A DNA stretch of 64,000 nucleotides, taken from assembly GCF_034366625.1 (NCBI RefSeq), contig NZ_JAXMIH010000006.1, forward strand, positions 1,178,001 to 1,242,000, given 5' to 3'. The notes beneath the pieces were generated by a model. The model worked only from the letters and a program-made list of their open reading frames with translations, did not search any database and was not told the origin of the DNA. The translations under genes were made by a program, and so were the position numbers. The DNA comes from Prosthecobacter sp. (GTDB taxonomy: Bacteria > Verrucomicrobiota > Verrucomicrobiia > Verrucomicrobiales > Verrucomicrobiaceae). Shown here in pieces: positions 1 to 8,064 of the stretch (position 1 is its first letter; every line of letters starts with the position of its first letter).

Positions 1-588
1 GGCTCCGCCATGGTTGATTTCGGCCTGGAGGTGCCCGGCACCTACATCCTCGTCGATCACTCCATCTTCCGGGCCTTCAACAAAGGTGCCATTGGCATGC
101 TCAAGGTCACGGGCCCTGAAAACAAGATCGCCTATTCCGGCAAGCAGGATGACCGCATTTACCAGTTCGAAGGCGGCGCTGCCCAGAACATCGTCCAGGC
201 CTCCAAGCTGCAGACTCCGGCGGCGAACAAGCAGGAGCGCATCGACCGCGGCAAGCATATCTACACCTCCATCTGCATCGCCTGCCATCAGGCCGAAGGG
301 CAGGGCATCCCGAAGGCCTTCCCGCCGGTGGCAAAGTCGGACTACCTCAACGCGGACCCCAAGCGTGCCATCGCGACGGTGCTGCATGGTCTTCAGGGCA
401 AGGTCACGGTGAATGGCGAAACGTATGAAAGCATCATGCCACAGCTCGGCCTCAATGACGAGCAGGTCGCCAACGCGCTGACCTATGTTTATAACAACTG
501 GGGCAACAACGGCACCGAGATTCATCCCGACATGGTCAAACAAGTCCGCGCCACCGTGCCGCCGGCTCCGGCAGCCAGCGGTGAATGA
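1..588 (+). CDS. nirK: Copper nitrite reductase with tethered cytochrome c (5'-truncated by window edge)
   Basis: Reduces nitrite to NO in the periplasm. The reading frame is open from base 1, so the true start and most of the cupredoxin part lie upstream. The visible part begins in the second cupredoxin domain; the segment YILVDHSIFRAF carries the His that in characterised NirK proteins is a type 2 copper ligand. A linker leads into a class I cytochrome c domain with haem motif CIACH (274-288) and a likely distal Met in SIMPQ (about 434-445). This arrangement matches the known cytochrome-tethered Cu-NiRs such as that of Ralstonia pickettii. The stop is 7 bp before the next gene, and the whole downstream block is a nitrate/nitrite respiration operon. 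Identification is by recalled family similarity. Confidence 0.9.
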   Translation, partial: GSAMVDFGLEVPGTYILVDHSIFRAFNKGAIGMLKVTGPENKIAYSGKQDDRIYQFEGGAAQNIVQASKLQTPAANKQERIDRGKHIYTSICIACHQAEGQGIPKAFPPVAKSDYLNADPKRAIATVLHGLQGKVTVNGETYESIMPQLGLNDEQVANALTYVYNNWGNNGTEIHPDMVKQVRATVPPAPAASGE

Positions 589-595
589 TCCTATC

Positions 596-1882
596 ATGCG
601 CTTGATCCTCACAACCATCCTGCTGGCAGCCGCCGCGCTGCCGGCCGCCGATCTCCCGCCGCCACCGGGCATGGTTTCCATTCCTGGTGGCAGCTACAAG
701 CCGCTGTACGCCAAAAAGACGAAGCCGCGCAACGTGGAGTCGTTCTTCATCGACGTGGCACAGGTCACCAATGCGCAATTCCTCGACTTCGTGACGAAAC
801 ACCCCGAGTGGCGGCGCTCGCAGGTCAAAGCCAAGCTCTCTGACAAAAACTACCTCTCCCACTGGGCCGGCGATCTCGATCTCGGCGATGACAAACTCCG
901 TGATGCGCCTGTAGTCCACGTTTCGTGGTTCGCCGCGAAGGCCTACTGCGAATCGAAGGGCAAACGCATGCCCACGCAGGACGAATGGGAGTTCGTCGCA
1001 CGCGCGGACGCCACACGTCTCGATGCCAGCAGCGACCAGGCCTTCCTGCGTCAGTTGCTTGAGTGGTACTCCAAGCCAGCCTCCAGCGCGTTGGAGAACG
1101 TCCACAGCGCGTCAAAAAACATCCATGGCCTGCGTGGTCTTCACGGCCTCGTGTGGGAATGGGTGCATGACTTCAACTCCACCATGGTCGTCGGCGACTC
1201 ACGCGGCGATGGTTCGCTCGAACGCAAGCTCTTCTGTGGCGCAGGCTCGCTCCTCGCCGCCGATGTGAGCAACTACGCCGCCTTCATGCGCTATGCCTTC
1301 CGCTCCAGCCTCAAGGGCGACTACTGCGTCGGCAGCCTCGGCTTTCGCGGGGCGAAGTCGGTGAAGGAAGCACCTCCAGCGCCCGCCACGCCTCAATTCA
1401 CCACCATCTACGACCTGCCCGGCGAATGGCGCACGCAGGACGACCAACCGCTCAAGCTCGATCAACTGCGCGGCAAGCCCCGCATCATCACCATGGGCTT
1501 CACCGCCTGCAAATTCGCCTGTCCACGCATCATCGACGACATGAAACGCATCGAGCGGGAACTAGGAACCGATGCGGACAAAGTGGGCCTCGTCTTCTTC
1601 TCCTTCGACACCGCCACCGACAAGCCCGCGAAGATGAAAGCCACCCAGATCGAGCATCAGCTCGATCCCAGCCGCTGGACCTTCGCCATCTCCACTGATG
1701 AAACCATCCGCCAGCTCGCCGTGGCGCTGAACTTCAAATTTCAGTCCATCGAAGGCCTCTACGCCCACTCCAATCTCATTGCCGTCCTCGATGCCGAGGG
1801 AAACATCGTCCACCGCGAGGAAGCGCTCGGTGCTGACATCGAGCCAACGGTGAAGGCCGTGCGCAAACTGCTCCAACCATGA
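596..1882 (+). CDS. nirV: NirV-like (FGE/SUMF1-fold) protein fused to SCO1/SenC copper chaperone
   Basis: A 428-aa secreted protein with a signal peptide at about residues 1-18. Residues about 23-254 form an FGE/SUMF1-like domain, including GMVSIPGGSY near the start and a GSLGFRGAK end. The two cysteines that serve as the FGE active site are not evident: the stretch after GAGS reads LLAADVSNYAAFMRYAFR. It is therefore better called NirV-like than a sulfatase activator. Residues about 265-428 are a SCO1/SenC thioredoxin-fold domain with CxxxC (C305, C309) and a C-terminal His (H391, in YAHSNLIAVLD), the usual copper ligands. Position directly after nirK suggests copper delivery or maturation of NirK. 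The ATG at 596 is preferred because it begins the signal peptide; the frame is open further upstream inside nirK. The stop overlaps the next start. Confidence 0.85.
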   Translation: MRLILTTILLAAAALPAADLPPPPGMVSIPGGSYKPLYAKKTKPRNVESFFIDVAQVTNAQFLDFVTKHPEWRRSQVKAKLSDKNYLSHWAGDLDLGDDKLRDAPVVHVSWFAAKAYCESKGKRMPTQDEWEFVARADATRLDASSDQAFLRQLLEWYSKPASSALENVHSASKNIHGLRGLHGLVWEWVHDFNSTMVVGDSRGDGSLERKLFCGAGSLLAADVSNYAAFMRYAFRSSLKGDYCVGSLGFRGAKSVKEAPPAPATPQFTTIYDLPGEWRTQDDQPLKLDQLRGKPRIITMGFTACKFACPRIIDDMKRIERELGTDADKVGLVFFSFDTATDKPAKMKATQIEHQLDPSRWTFAISTDETIRQLAVALNFKFQSIEGLYAHSNLIAVLDAEGNIVHREEALGADIEPTVKAVRKLLQP

Positions 1883-3180
1883 CCATGCGCTCATTTCATC
1901 TTCTGGCCGCCACGGCGGCGCTCGCCACGTCCGCGCATGCTCAAACAGCCCCGCATCCGCTCTCCTACGCCGATGGTCGCGTCGTGTTTGGCATCGAAGA
2001 CCAGACGCGGTTTGAATACCGCGACAACAATTTCGACTTCAACAGCGGCCTGCGGACCATTAATGACGACTCCTGGCTGCTGAACCGCTTTCGGCTCAGC
2101 ATGCAGTTGAAGCCTGCCGACTGGCTCACGTTTTATGTTCAGGGCCAGGACGCGCGTGAGATCGCTAGTGACCGCGCCGACATCCCCGGCCTGCTCGGCG
2201 CGGAGGGCGACAATCCTTTCGATCTACGTCAGCTCTATGTCGAAATCGGTGATGCCAAGGTTTCCCCGCTCGCGCTCAAAGTCGGCCGCCAAGTGCTGCT
2301 CTATGGCGATCAGCGCCTCATCGGCCCATTGGAGTGGAGCAACATCTCCCGCACCTTTGACGCCGTGAAGCTGCGCTATACCGGCAAAGACGGTCTGTGG
2401 GTCGATGCTTTCATCGCTTCCGTCGTCGTCATCGACCGCTTCGGCATGGACGACAGCGACAAAGACTCGCTCCTCTCCGGCCTCTACGCGCATATGCCTA
2501 CTCTCGGCATTCAAGACACCGGGCTCTACGCGCTCTACTTTGACGACACGAATCGCAACGATCACTTCCTCACCCTCGGCACTCATTGGAAATCCATGCC
2601 TGGTAAACTCGGCCCCTGGGACTACGAGACCGAATTCGTCGTGCAGACCGGCAAAGCAGGCGGACGTGATCTCCGCGCCTTCGCCAGCTATATCGAGGGC
2701 GGCCACACCTTCCAGGCACCGTGGAAACCCCGCCTCGGCCTCGAATACAGCTACGCCAGCGGTGACGGCAATGCCGCCGACAACAAGCAAGGAGCCTTTC
2801 AGAACCTCTTCCCGACCAATCACCTGCATTACGGCCTCATGGACGCCTTCTCATGGAGCAACATCCACAACATCGCCCTCCATCTCAGTGCCAAACCTGG
2901 AACCAAGCTCACCACCAGCCTCGACTTCCATCTCTTCTGGCTCGACGACACCGCCGACACCTGGCGCCGCGCCAATGCCAGCACTGCCGTCCGTCCCGCC
3001 AGCCCCGCCGCCAGCAACTATGCTGGCAGCGAACTCGACGTTCTCGTCACCTATGCCGCCTCGAGCCATCTCACGCTCACCGCCGGTTACTCGCACTTTT
3101 TCGCCGGCGATTACCTGAATGACACCGGAGCCGGGAGCGATGCCGATTTCGTTTATGTGATGACTGGCATCAAATTTTGA
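1879..3180 (+). CDS. Outer-membrane beta-barrel porin, alginate-export family
   Basis: A 433-aa protein with a cleavable signal peptide (about residues 1-21, ending SAHAQ). It continues as alternating amphipathic strands rich in Tyr, Trp and Asp and ends in a C-terminal Phe (VMTGIKF), as expected of an outer-membrane barrel. The pattern FGIEDQTRFEYRDN and the strand LALKVGRQVLLYGDQRLIGP resemble the alginate-export porin family that is common in PVC and Bacteroidetes genomes. ATGA overlap with the preceding gene shows translational coupling, so in this operon it may pass nitrate, nitrite or another small anion rather than alginate. The substrate is inferred from position only. Confidence 0.75.
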   Translation: MTMRSFHLLAATAALATSAHAQTAPHPLSYADGRVVFGIEDQTRFEYRDNNFDFNSGLRTINDDSWLLNRFRLSMQLKPADWLTFYVQGQDAREIASDRADIPGLLGAEGDNPFDLRQLYVEIGDAKVSPLALKVGRQVLLYGDQRLIGPLEWSNISRTFDAVKLRYTGKDGLWVDAFIASVVVIDRFGMDDSDKDSLLSGLYAHMPTLGIQDTGLYALYFDDTNRNDHFLTLGTHWKSMPGKLGPWDYETEFVVQTGKAGGRDLRAFASYIEGGHTFQAPWKPRLGLEYSYASGDGNAADNKQGAFQNLFPTNHLHYGLMDAFSWSNIHNIALHLSAKPGTKLTTSLDFHLFWLDDTADTWRRANASTAVRPASPAASNYAGSELDVLVTYAASSHLTLTAGYSHFFAGDYLNDTGAGSDADFVYVMTGIKF

Positions 3181-3197
3181 TTCATCAACTCGCTCGC

Positions 3198-3458
3198 ATG
3201 ACCACCGTCGGCCTTCTCATCAGCCTGGACACCAGCGTTTCCTGCGGCGTGGCGCAGCAACTGGCGGCGCATCCGGCACTCACGGTGGGAGAGGCGTCCG
3301 ATCGCTGGCTGCCGGTGGCGGTGGAGGCCGAAAGTGATGTGGAATGTCGCGAAGTGCATGACTGGATCGCCGCTCAGCCCGGTGTGGCTTATGTGGATGT
3401 TGTACACGTGAGCTTTGAACCTGAAATGACTGAAACACCCGACCTTTTGCCCGCATGA
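3198..3458 (+). CDS. napD: NapD-like Tat-signal chaperone for NapA
   Basis: An 86-aa cytoplasmic protein. NapD binds the twin-arginine signal of NapA and holds back export until the molybdenum cofactor is inserted. The sequence shows the expected small alpha/beta fold: a first strand (TVGLLISLDTS), a helix over AQQLAAHPAL and a last strand GVAYVDVVHVSFE. Its position directly before napA, with a 4-bp ATGA overlap, supports the assignment. A TTG-started form from 3177 would overlap the porin stop; the ATG at 3198 is preferred. Similarity to NapD is weak at sequence level, so context carries much of the weight. Confidence 0.75.
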   Translation: MTTVGLLISLDTSVSCGVAQQLAAHPALTVGEASDRWLPVAVEAESDVECREVHDWIAAQPGVAYVDVVHVSFEPEMTETPDLLPA

Positions 3459-5854
3459 TCAAACGACGTGAATTTGCCAAACTCAGCGCGCTGGCCGCCG
3501 CGACCGCAGCCGCGCAACAACGTGCTTTCGGAGCCGCTCCGACCGCCGCCGCCAGCGACATTCAGTGGGACAAGGCCCCCTGTCGTTTTTGTGGCACCGG
3601 CTGTCATGTGCGTGTCGGCGTCAAAGACGGGCGTGTGGTCGCCATCGAGGGAGATCAGCTCGCGGAGGTGAACAAGGGCCTGCTTTGCGTGAAGGGCTAT
3701 CACGTTGGACTCGCGCTGTATGGCAAGGACCGGCTCACGCAGCCGCTGCTGCGTCGAAACGGCGTGCTGGAACCGATTTCGTGGGAGGAGGCCGTCGAAA
3801 TGATCTCCCAGCGCATTTTGGCCGCGCCGGACAAGTTCGCCATTTATGGCAGCGGTCAGTGGACCATCCCGGAAGGCTACGCGGCGAACAAATTCATCAA
3901 AGGCGGCCTTTCGAGCAATCACATCGACCCGAACGCGCGTCTGTGCATGGCCAGCGCGGTGACGGGCTTTCTCAGTGTCTATGGCGTGGACGAGCCATCA
4001 GGCTGTTACGACGACTTCGACAAGTGCGACGTGCTCATCCTGTGGGGCAACAACATGGCGGAGATGCACCCGGTGCTCTTCAGCCGCTTCATCGACCGCC
4101 GCACGCGCGGAGAAAAAGTCACGCTGATCGACATCGGCACGCGGCGCACGCGCACGACCGAGTTTGCCGATCACTACCTCGAGTTCAGGCCGCACAGCGA
4201 TCTCGCCATCATGAATGGCATCGCATATCTGCTGATCAAAAGCGGCACCTACGACAAGACCTTCGTCGAACGCTTCTGCAACTTCCGCAAGGCACCAAAA
4301 GACCCCGCGGCCACGCCCACCGCGCCGCTCTTGGGTGATGCGATGAGCTTCGACGACTACAAGGCCGCGCTGGAGCCCTACACACCCGAGCATGTCGAAA
4401 AACTCTCCGGCGTGCCTGCGGAGAATATCCGCATGCTGGCCGGTCTGTTTGGCAGGAAGGACATCCGCATCACCAGCACCTGGTGCATGGGCTTCAACCA
4501 GCATTCACGCGGCACGAACGCCAATCGCCTCTGCCACGGCATCCATTTGCTCAGTGGACACTATGGCAAGCCTGGTGATGCGCCCACCTCGCTCACCGGC
4601 CAGCCCAGCGCCTGCGGAACGGCGCGCGAAGTCGGCACCATGTGCCATTTCCTGCCCGGCGGACGTGTCATTCTCAATCCCGAGCACCGCAAGGAGACGG
4701 AAAAAATCTGGAACGTGCCCGAGGGACGCATCAATGCGAAGATCGGCCACCACACCGTGCTCATGTGGGAGAAGTTTTGCACACCTGCGGACAAGGGTGG
4801 CGACATTTCCACGCTGTGGGTGCAGGTGACGAATCCCGGCCAGTCCCTGCCGAATCTGCACAAGCTTTTCAAAGCCAAAGCCGGTCAGCCGGACAAGTTC
4901 CTCATCGTCTCCGATGTTTATCACACGGCAACGACGGAACTGGCCGATCTGGTGCTGCCTTCCGCGCTGTGGGTGGAGAAAAACGGCATGTATGGCAACA
5001 GCGAGCGCCGCACCCAGCAGTGGTTCCGCATGGTGAAGCCGCCCGGTGAGGCGCGTGACGACTGCTGGCAGATGCTGGCGGTGGCGCGTCGTTTGCACGA
5101 CCTCGGGCACCCGGGCATGAAGGACAAGGACGGCAAGTTTCTTTTCACCTTCAAAAACGACAAAGGCGAGGAGGTGCCCGTGTGGGACTGGCCGCGCTAC
5201 TATGACATCAACGTGGACAAGGCCCTCTTTGAGGAATACCGCGCCTTCAGCCGCTACAAGCACAAGGATCTCGCTCCGTATGATGAATATGTGAAGGCCC
5301 GCGGCCTGCGCTGGCCGGTGGTGCAGCAGGCGGATGGAAGCTGGCGCGAGACGAAGTTCCGTTTCTCCGAGTTCGATGACTCGTATGTGAAGAAGGGCGC
5401 GGAGATCCAGTTCTACCACTCCGTCACCAAGGACGACAAGGCGCTCATCTGGTTCGCACCCGCTGAAAAGGCCGCCGAAGAACCGGATGCCGAGTTTCCT
5501 TTCTGGCTCTGCACCGGTCGTGTGCTGGAGCACTGGCACACCGGCAGCATGACGCGCCGCATCCCGCAACTGCACGCCGCCATGCCGCATGCGTATGTGG
5601 AGATGCACCCCGACGACGCCAGGGAGCACGGTTTTGCCAATGGCGAGTCCATCCTCATCAAAACGCGCCGCGGAGAGTTGAAGCTGCCGGTGTGGATTGA
5701 CGGACGCGGGCATCCACCGCGTGGTTCGCTGTTCATTCCGTTCTTCGACGAGCGGTTGCTGTGCAATGACCTCACGCTGGGCGAGGTCGATCCCATCTCG
5801 AAAGAGCCCGACTACAAAAAATGCGCCGCCACTGTGCTGCGCGCCACGCTTTGA
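3455..5854 (+). CDS. napA: Periplasmic nitrate reductase catalytic subunit NapA
   Basis: A 799-aa molybdopterin enzyme that reduces nitrate to nitrite in the periplasm. Residues 1-30 are a Tat signal (KRREFAK, then an Ala-rich stretch). The N-terminal [4Fe-4S] site is CRFCGTGC (C43, C46, C50) plus C78 in LLCVKGYH. C164, in NARLCMASAV, is the presumptive molybdenum ligand. The molybdopterin oxidoreductase core follows, with a dinucleotide-binding C-terminal domain (about residues 670-799). The size is close to the usual NapA length (about 830 aa). The ATG overlaps the napD stop and the next gene starts 2 bp after the stop. Annotation as a formate dehydrogenase relative is possible from sequence alone, but the napD and napB neighbours make NapA the better call. 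Confidence 0.93.
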   Translation: MIKRREFAKLSALAAATAAAQQRAFGAAPTAAASDIQWDKAPCRFCGTGCHVRVGVKDGRVVAIEGDQLAEVNKGLLCVKGYHVGLALYGKDRLTQPLLRRNGVLEPISWEEAVEMISQRILAAPDKFAIYGSGQWTIPEGYAANKFIKGGLSSNHIDPNARLCMASAVTGFLSVYGVDEPSGCYDDFDKCDVLILWGNNMAEMHPVLFSRFIDRRTRGEKVTLIDIGTRRTRTTEFADHYLEFRPHSDLAIMNGIAYLLIKSGTYDKTFVERFCNFRKAPKDPAATPTAPLLGDAMSFDDYKAALEPYTPEHVEKLSGVPAENIRMLAGLFGRKDIRITSTWCMGFNQHSRGTNANRLCHGIHLLSGHYGKPGDAPTSLTGQPSACGTAREVGTMCHFLPGGRVILNPEHRKETEKIWNVPEGRINAKIGHHTVLMWEKFCTPADKGGDISTLWVQVTNPGQSLPNLHKLFKAKAGQPDKFLIVSDVYHTATTELADLVLPSALWVEKNGMYGNSERRTQQWFRMVKPPGEARDDCWQMLAVARRLHDLGHPGMKDKDGKFLFTFKNDKGEEVPVWDWPRYYDINVDKALFEEYRAFSRYKHKDLAPYDEYVKARGLRWPVVQQADGSWRETKFRFSEFDDSYVKKGAEIQFYHSVTKDDKALIWFAPAEKAAEEPDAEFPFWLCTGRVLEHWHTGSMTRRIPQLHAAMPHAYVEMHPDDAREHGFANGESILIKTRRGELKLPVWIDGRGHPPRGSLFIPFFDERLLCNDLTLGEVDPISKEPDYKKCAATVLRATL

Positions 5855-5856
5855 TC

Positions 5857-6753
5857 ATGGCCGACACCCGACAGCCCAAGACGTTGCAGTCCAGCATGAT
5901 CGCTGGCGGCATTATCGTGATGCTCGCGGTCAGCGGCTACTTCGTCGGCCTGCGCCAGACGAACTCCGCCATCAGCATGACCCGGCCCGTGGAGAACGTG
6001 CGGCCCGAGGCGCGGCGCGATCTCACCGGTGCCACGAACGTGCCGGTGGCCGTGCGCTACATCGACCAGGACTGGTCCGCGAAGGGTGTGAATGCGATGT
6101 GGCGAAACTCACTCGTGGATTTCCAGCAAGTCCCTGTGCCACCGCCGGATGCCAAGCGCGTGATGCCACCTGAACAAAAACAAGCCGCGCTCCGGGATCG
6201 TGCGGCACGTCGCGCGTATGATGGTGCGCCGCCTGTGGTGCCGCATCCGGTCACGCAGGACTCGTCGGCCTCGTGTCTCGCCTGTCATGGTCAGGGCATG
6301 CAGGTGAAGGACCGTTTTGCATCAAAGATGAGCCACGCAAGCCTGGGTGGCAGTTGCACGCAGTGTCATGTGTCCACCCAGCATGCCTTCACCGCCGTCG
6401 AGGCCGCGCGGTGGACTGCGCCGCTCACGGAGAACACGTTTCACGGCAAAGAAGCGCCTGCCGCAGGCACACGCGCCTGGAAAGGCGCGCCGCCCACCGT
6501 GCCGCACCGCACGCTCATGCGCAGTGATTGCATGAGCTGCCACGGACCGAGCGGGCTTTTTGCACTGCGCACGCCGCATCCCGAGCGTCAATCCTGCGTG
6601 CAGTGCCATGTGCCCGCCGCAGAGAATGATCAGCGCCTGTTCGTCTCCGCCCCGCCGCTGGATGCGGCACGTCCAGCAGCGCCAAAGCCCGTCGTTGCGC
6701 CCGCGCCTGTGGTTGTTCCACCCGCACCCATTGCTGCTCCTCCACCCAAATGA
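5857..6753 (+). CDS. napB: Four-haem NapB-like nitrate reductase electron-transfer subunit
   Basis: A 298-aa protein anchored by an N-terminal membrane segment (about residues 15-33). It has four CxxCH haem motifs at C140, C167, C225 and C247. Two halves repeat the same pattern: GAPPVVPHPVT...CLACH...CTQCHV and GAPPTVPHRTL...CMSCH...CVQCHVP. The second half matches the classical dihaem NapB signature (GAPPxIPH, C-x-x-CH, CxQCHVP); the first half looks like an internal duplicate. A Pro/Ala-rich tail ends the protein. It should pass electrons to NapA. The ATG at 5857 lies 2 bp after the napA stop; a longer form from 5821 would run inside napA and is less likely. Confidence 0.82.
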   Translation: MADTRQPKTLQSSMIAGGIIVMLAVSGYFVGLRQTNSAISMTRPVENVRPEARRDLTGATNVPVAVRYIDQDWSAKGVNAMWRNSLVDFQQVPVPPPDAKRVMPPEQKQAALRDRAARRAYDGAPPVVPHPVTQDSSASCLACHGQGMQVKDRFASKMSHASLGGSCTQCHVSTQHAFTAVEAARWTAPLTENTFHGKEAPAAGTRAWKGAPPTVPHRTLMRSDCMSCHGPSGLFALRTPHPERQSCVQCHVPAAENDQRLFVSAPPLDAARPAAPKPVVAPAPVVVPPAPIAAPPPK

Positions 6754-7094
6754 GCGACGTCGTTTCCAGACGCGGATTCTTTTCCGCCTTCGCCAAGACT
6801 TTCCAAAAGAAAGCCGCCGCAGCGCCACCGGTTGAGCCCACCGCAGTGGCTGAGAGTGCCACGCCACGCACCGCCATCATTCAGGGACGCTTCTGCATCG
6901 CGCTCACGTCGTTTTGCGCCACGTGTGTCGAGCGCTGTCCCGTGCCCGGGGCCATGAGCCGCGACCGTGGTCTGCCCATGGTGAACCCCGATGTCTGCAC
7001 CGGTTGCGGCATCTGTCATGATGTCTGTCCCGCACCACGCAAGGCGGTGCTCATGCTGCCACGCCGCACATCCACTCCACCGCCCACCGCATGA
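6750..7094 (+). CDS. NapF/NapG-like small ferredoxin of the nap operon
   Basis: A 114-aa protein with a twin-arginine-like start (SRRGFFSAFAKTFQKK). Two cysteine clusters are visible: FCATCVERCPVPGA and CTGCGICHDVCPAP, each able to bind a [4Fe-4S] cluster, plus an extra Cys in RFCIALTSF. NapF and NapG proteins usually have four clusters, so this is a shortened form. It may be the accessory ferredoxin that supports NapA maturation or electron flow. It overlaps the preceding stop and the following start by 4 bp each. The exact subfamily is uncertain. Confidence 0.75.
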   Translation: MSDVVSRRGFFSAFAKTFQKKAAAAPPVEPTAVAESATPRTAIIQGRFCIALTSFCATCVERCPVPGAMSRDRGLPMVNPDVCTGCGICHDVCPAPRKAVLMLPRRTSTPPPTA

Positions 7095-7423
7095 GCACTG
7101 ACGCCACCAGCACACCGCCACTACCTGAACTCCAGCAGGCGCAGTTCGACGCCGCCGAGCTGGAGACGCTGCTGCGTGACATCGGTGCCTGCGCACAGAT
7201 CACCGAGATCATCCCCAAGTTTTCCGCCACCGGTCATGTGCCCGACAACACCGTGCTCACGCTCGACGATGGTCGCCGGCTGCTGCTCGATGGTTCGGCA
7301 CGCGCCGTGCAGTTTCGCTATCGCTTCGAAGGCGCTGACTGGTGGGACACCATCATGGCGCTGCCAGGCGGCCTGTTCCGCCTCGTGCGCATCCAGCATC
7401 ACTTCGACACACCCGCCGCATGA
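7091..7423 (+). CDS. Unknown 110-aa protein encoded within the nap operon
   Basis: I do not recognise this family. The protein is 110 aa, soluble, with no signal peptide or membrane segment. It starts with a Pro/Thr-rich stretch, then a helix over QAQFDAAELETLLRDIG. After that comes a predominantly beta region (NTVLTLDDGRRLLLDGS, AVQFRYRFEGADWWDTI) ending in a Leu/Arg/His-rich strand. The start overlaps the ferredoxin stop and its own stop overlaps the start of the tetrahaem cytochrome gene (ATGA). It is thus translationally coupled on both sides, and a role in assembly or regulation of the Nap electron-transfer chain is a reasonable inference. Confidence 0.7.
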   Translation: MSTDATSTPPLPELQQAQFDAAELETLLRDIGACAQITEIIPKFSATGHVPDNTVLTLDDGRRLLLDGSARAVQFRYRFEGADWWDTIMALPGGLFRLVRIQHHFDTPAA

Positions 7424-8058
7424 GTTTGTATCTGAAAAAACATCCGTGGCTCGCCTGGCTGACCCTCGTGGTTCTCGTCACCGGCTTCAGCATGGCCATC
7501 GTCTGGGCGCAGAAGACCATCACCCCCAACGCGCCCGCGCCCGTGACCAAGATGAAGCCCGCAGCGACGCATCCCGTCATCATCAAGCCCGGCCCCGCGA
7601 CACCACGGCTCGACACCGGCCTCAAAGACAAGGCAGGCAACGCCGTCACCGTCGCCTGCAGCACCTGCCACAGCACCACCACGCCGAACGTCCTGCGCAA
7701 CACGGCGGAAGATTTGTTTCAGGCCCATCGCGGTCTGCAATACCAGCATGGTGCGCTCACCTGCCTGAGTTGTCACAACGCCTCGAACTACGACACACTG
7801 CATCTCGCCGACGGCCGCAGCGTTGCCTTCCCGGATGTGATGACGCTCTGCTCCCAGTGCCACGGCACCGCCCGGCGCGACTACGACCATGGCAGTCATG
7901 GCGGCATGAATGGCCACTGGGATCTCACCAAAGGCGGACGCATTCGCAACAACTGCATCAATTGCCACGACCCGCATCATCCCAAGTTCCCGCTCGTGCA
8001 GCCCGTGCTGCCGCCGCGTGATCGCATCTCCGTCCCGAAAGCCGAAGGCTCCCACTAG
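7420..8058 (+). CDS. Membrane-anchored tetrahaem cytochrome c (c3-like)
   Basis: A 212-aa protein. Residues about 10-28 form a single N-terminal membrane anchor (LAWLTLVVLVTGFSMAIVWA); the rest is periplasmic. Four CxxCH motifs lie at C80, C115, C144 and C179, with many extra His residues available as second axial ligands. It is not a NapC/NirT family sequence. With the following Fe-S and NrfD genes it forms a module like those of the Qrc and ActAB/alternative complex III type, where a multihaem cytochrome takes electrons from the membrane complex. Here the likely acceptor is the four-haem NapB-like protein. The ATG at 7420 overlaps the preceding stop; an upstream in-frame ATG at 7342 would lie inside the previous gene. 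Confidence 0.85.
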   Translation: MSLYLKKHPWLAWLTLVVLVTGFSMAIVWAQKTITPNAPAPVTKMKPAATHPVIIKPGPATPRLDTGLKDKAGNAVTVACSTCHSTTTPNVLRNTAEDLFQAHRGLQYQHGALTCLSCHNASNYDTLHLADGRSVAFPDVMTLCSQCHGTARRDYDHGSHGGMNGHWDLTKGGRIRNNCINCHDPHHPKFPLVQPVLPPRDRISVPKAEGSH

Positions 8059-8064
8059 CAGGCC

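Noticed and set aside
596..1390. Formylglycine-generating enzyme that would activate the six sulfatases
   Set aside because: The FGE active-site cysteine pair is not evident, and the gene belongs to the nirK operon.
4505..5713. 402-aa open frame on the minus strand within napA
   Set aside because: Shadow of napA in GC-rich DNA; no recognisable domain or start signal.
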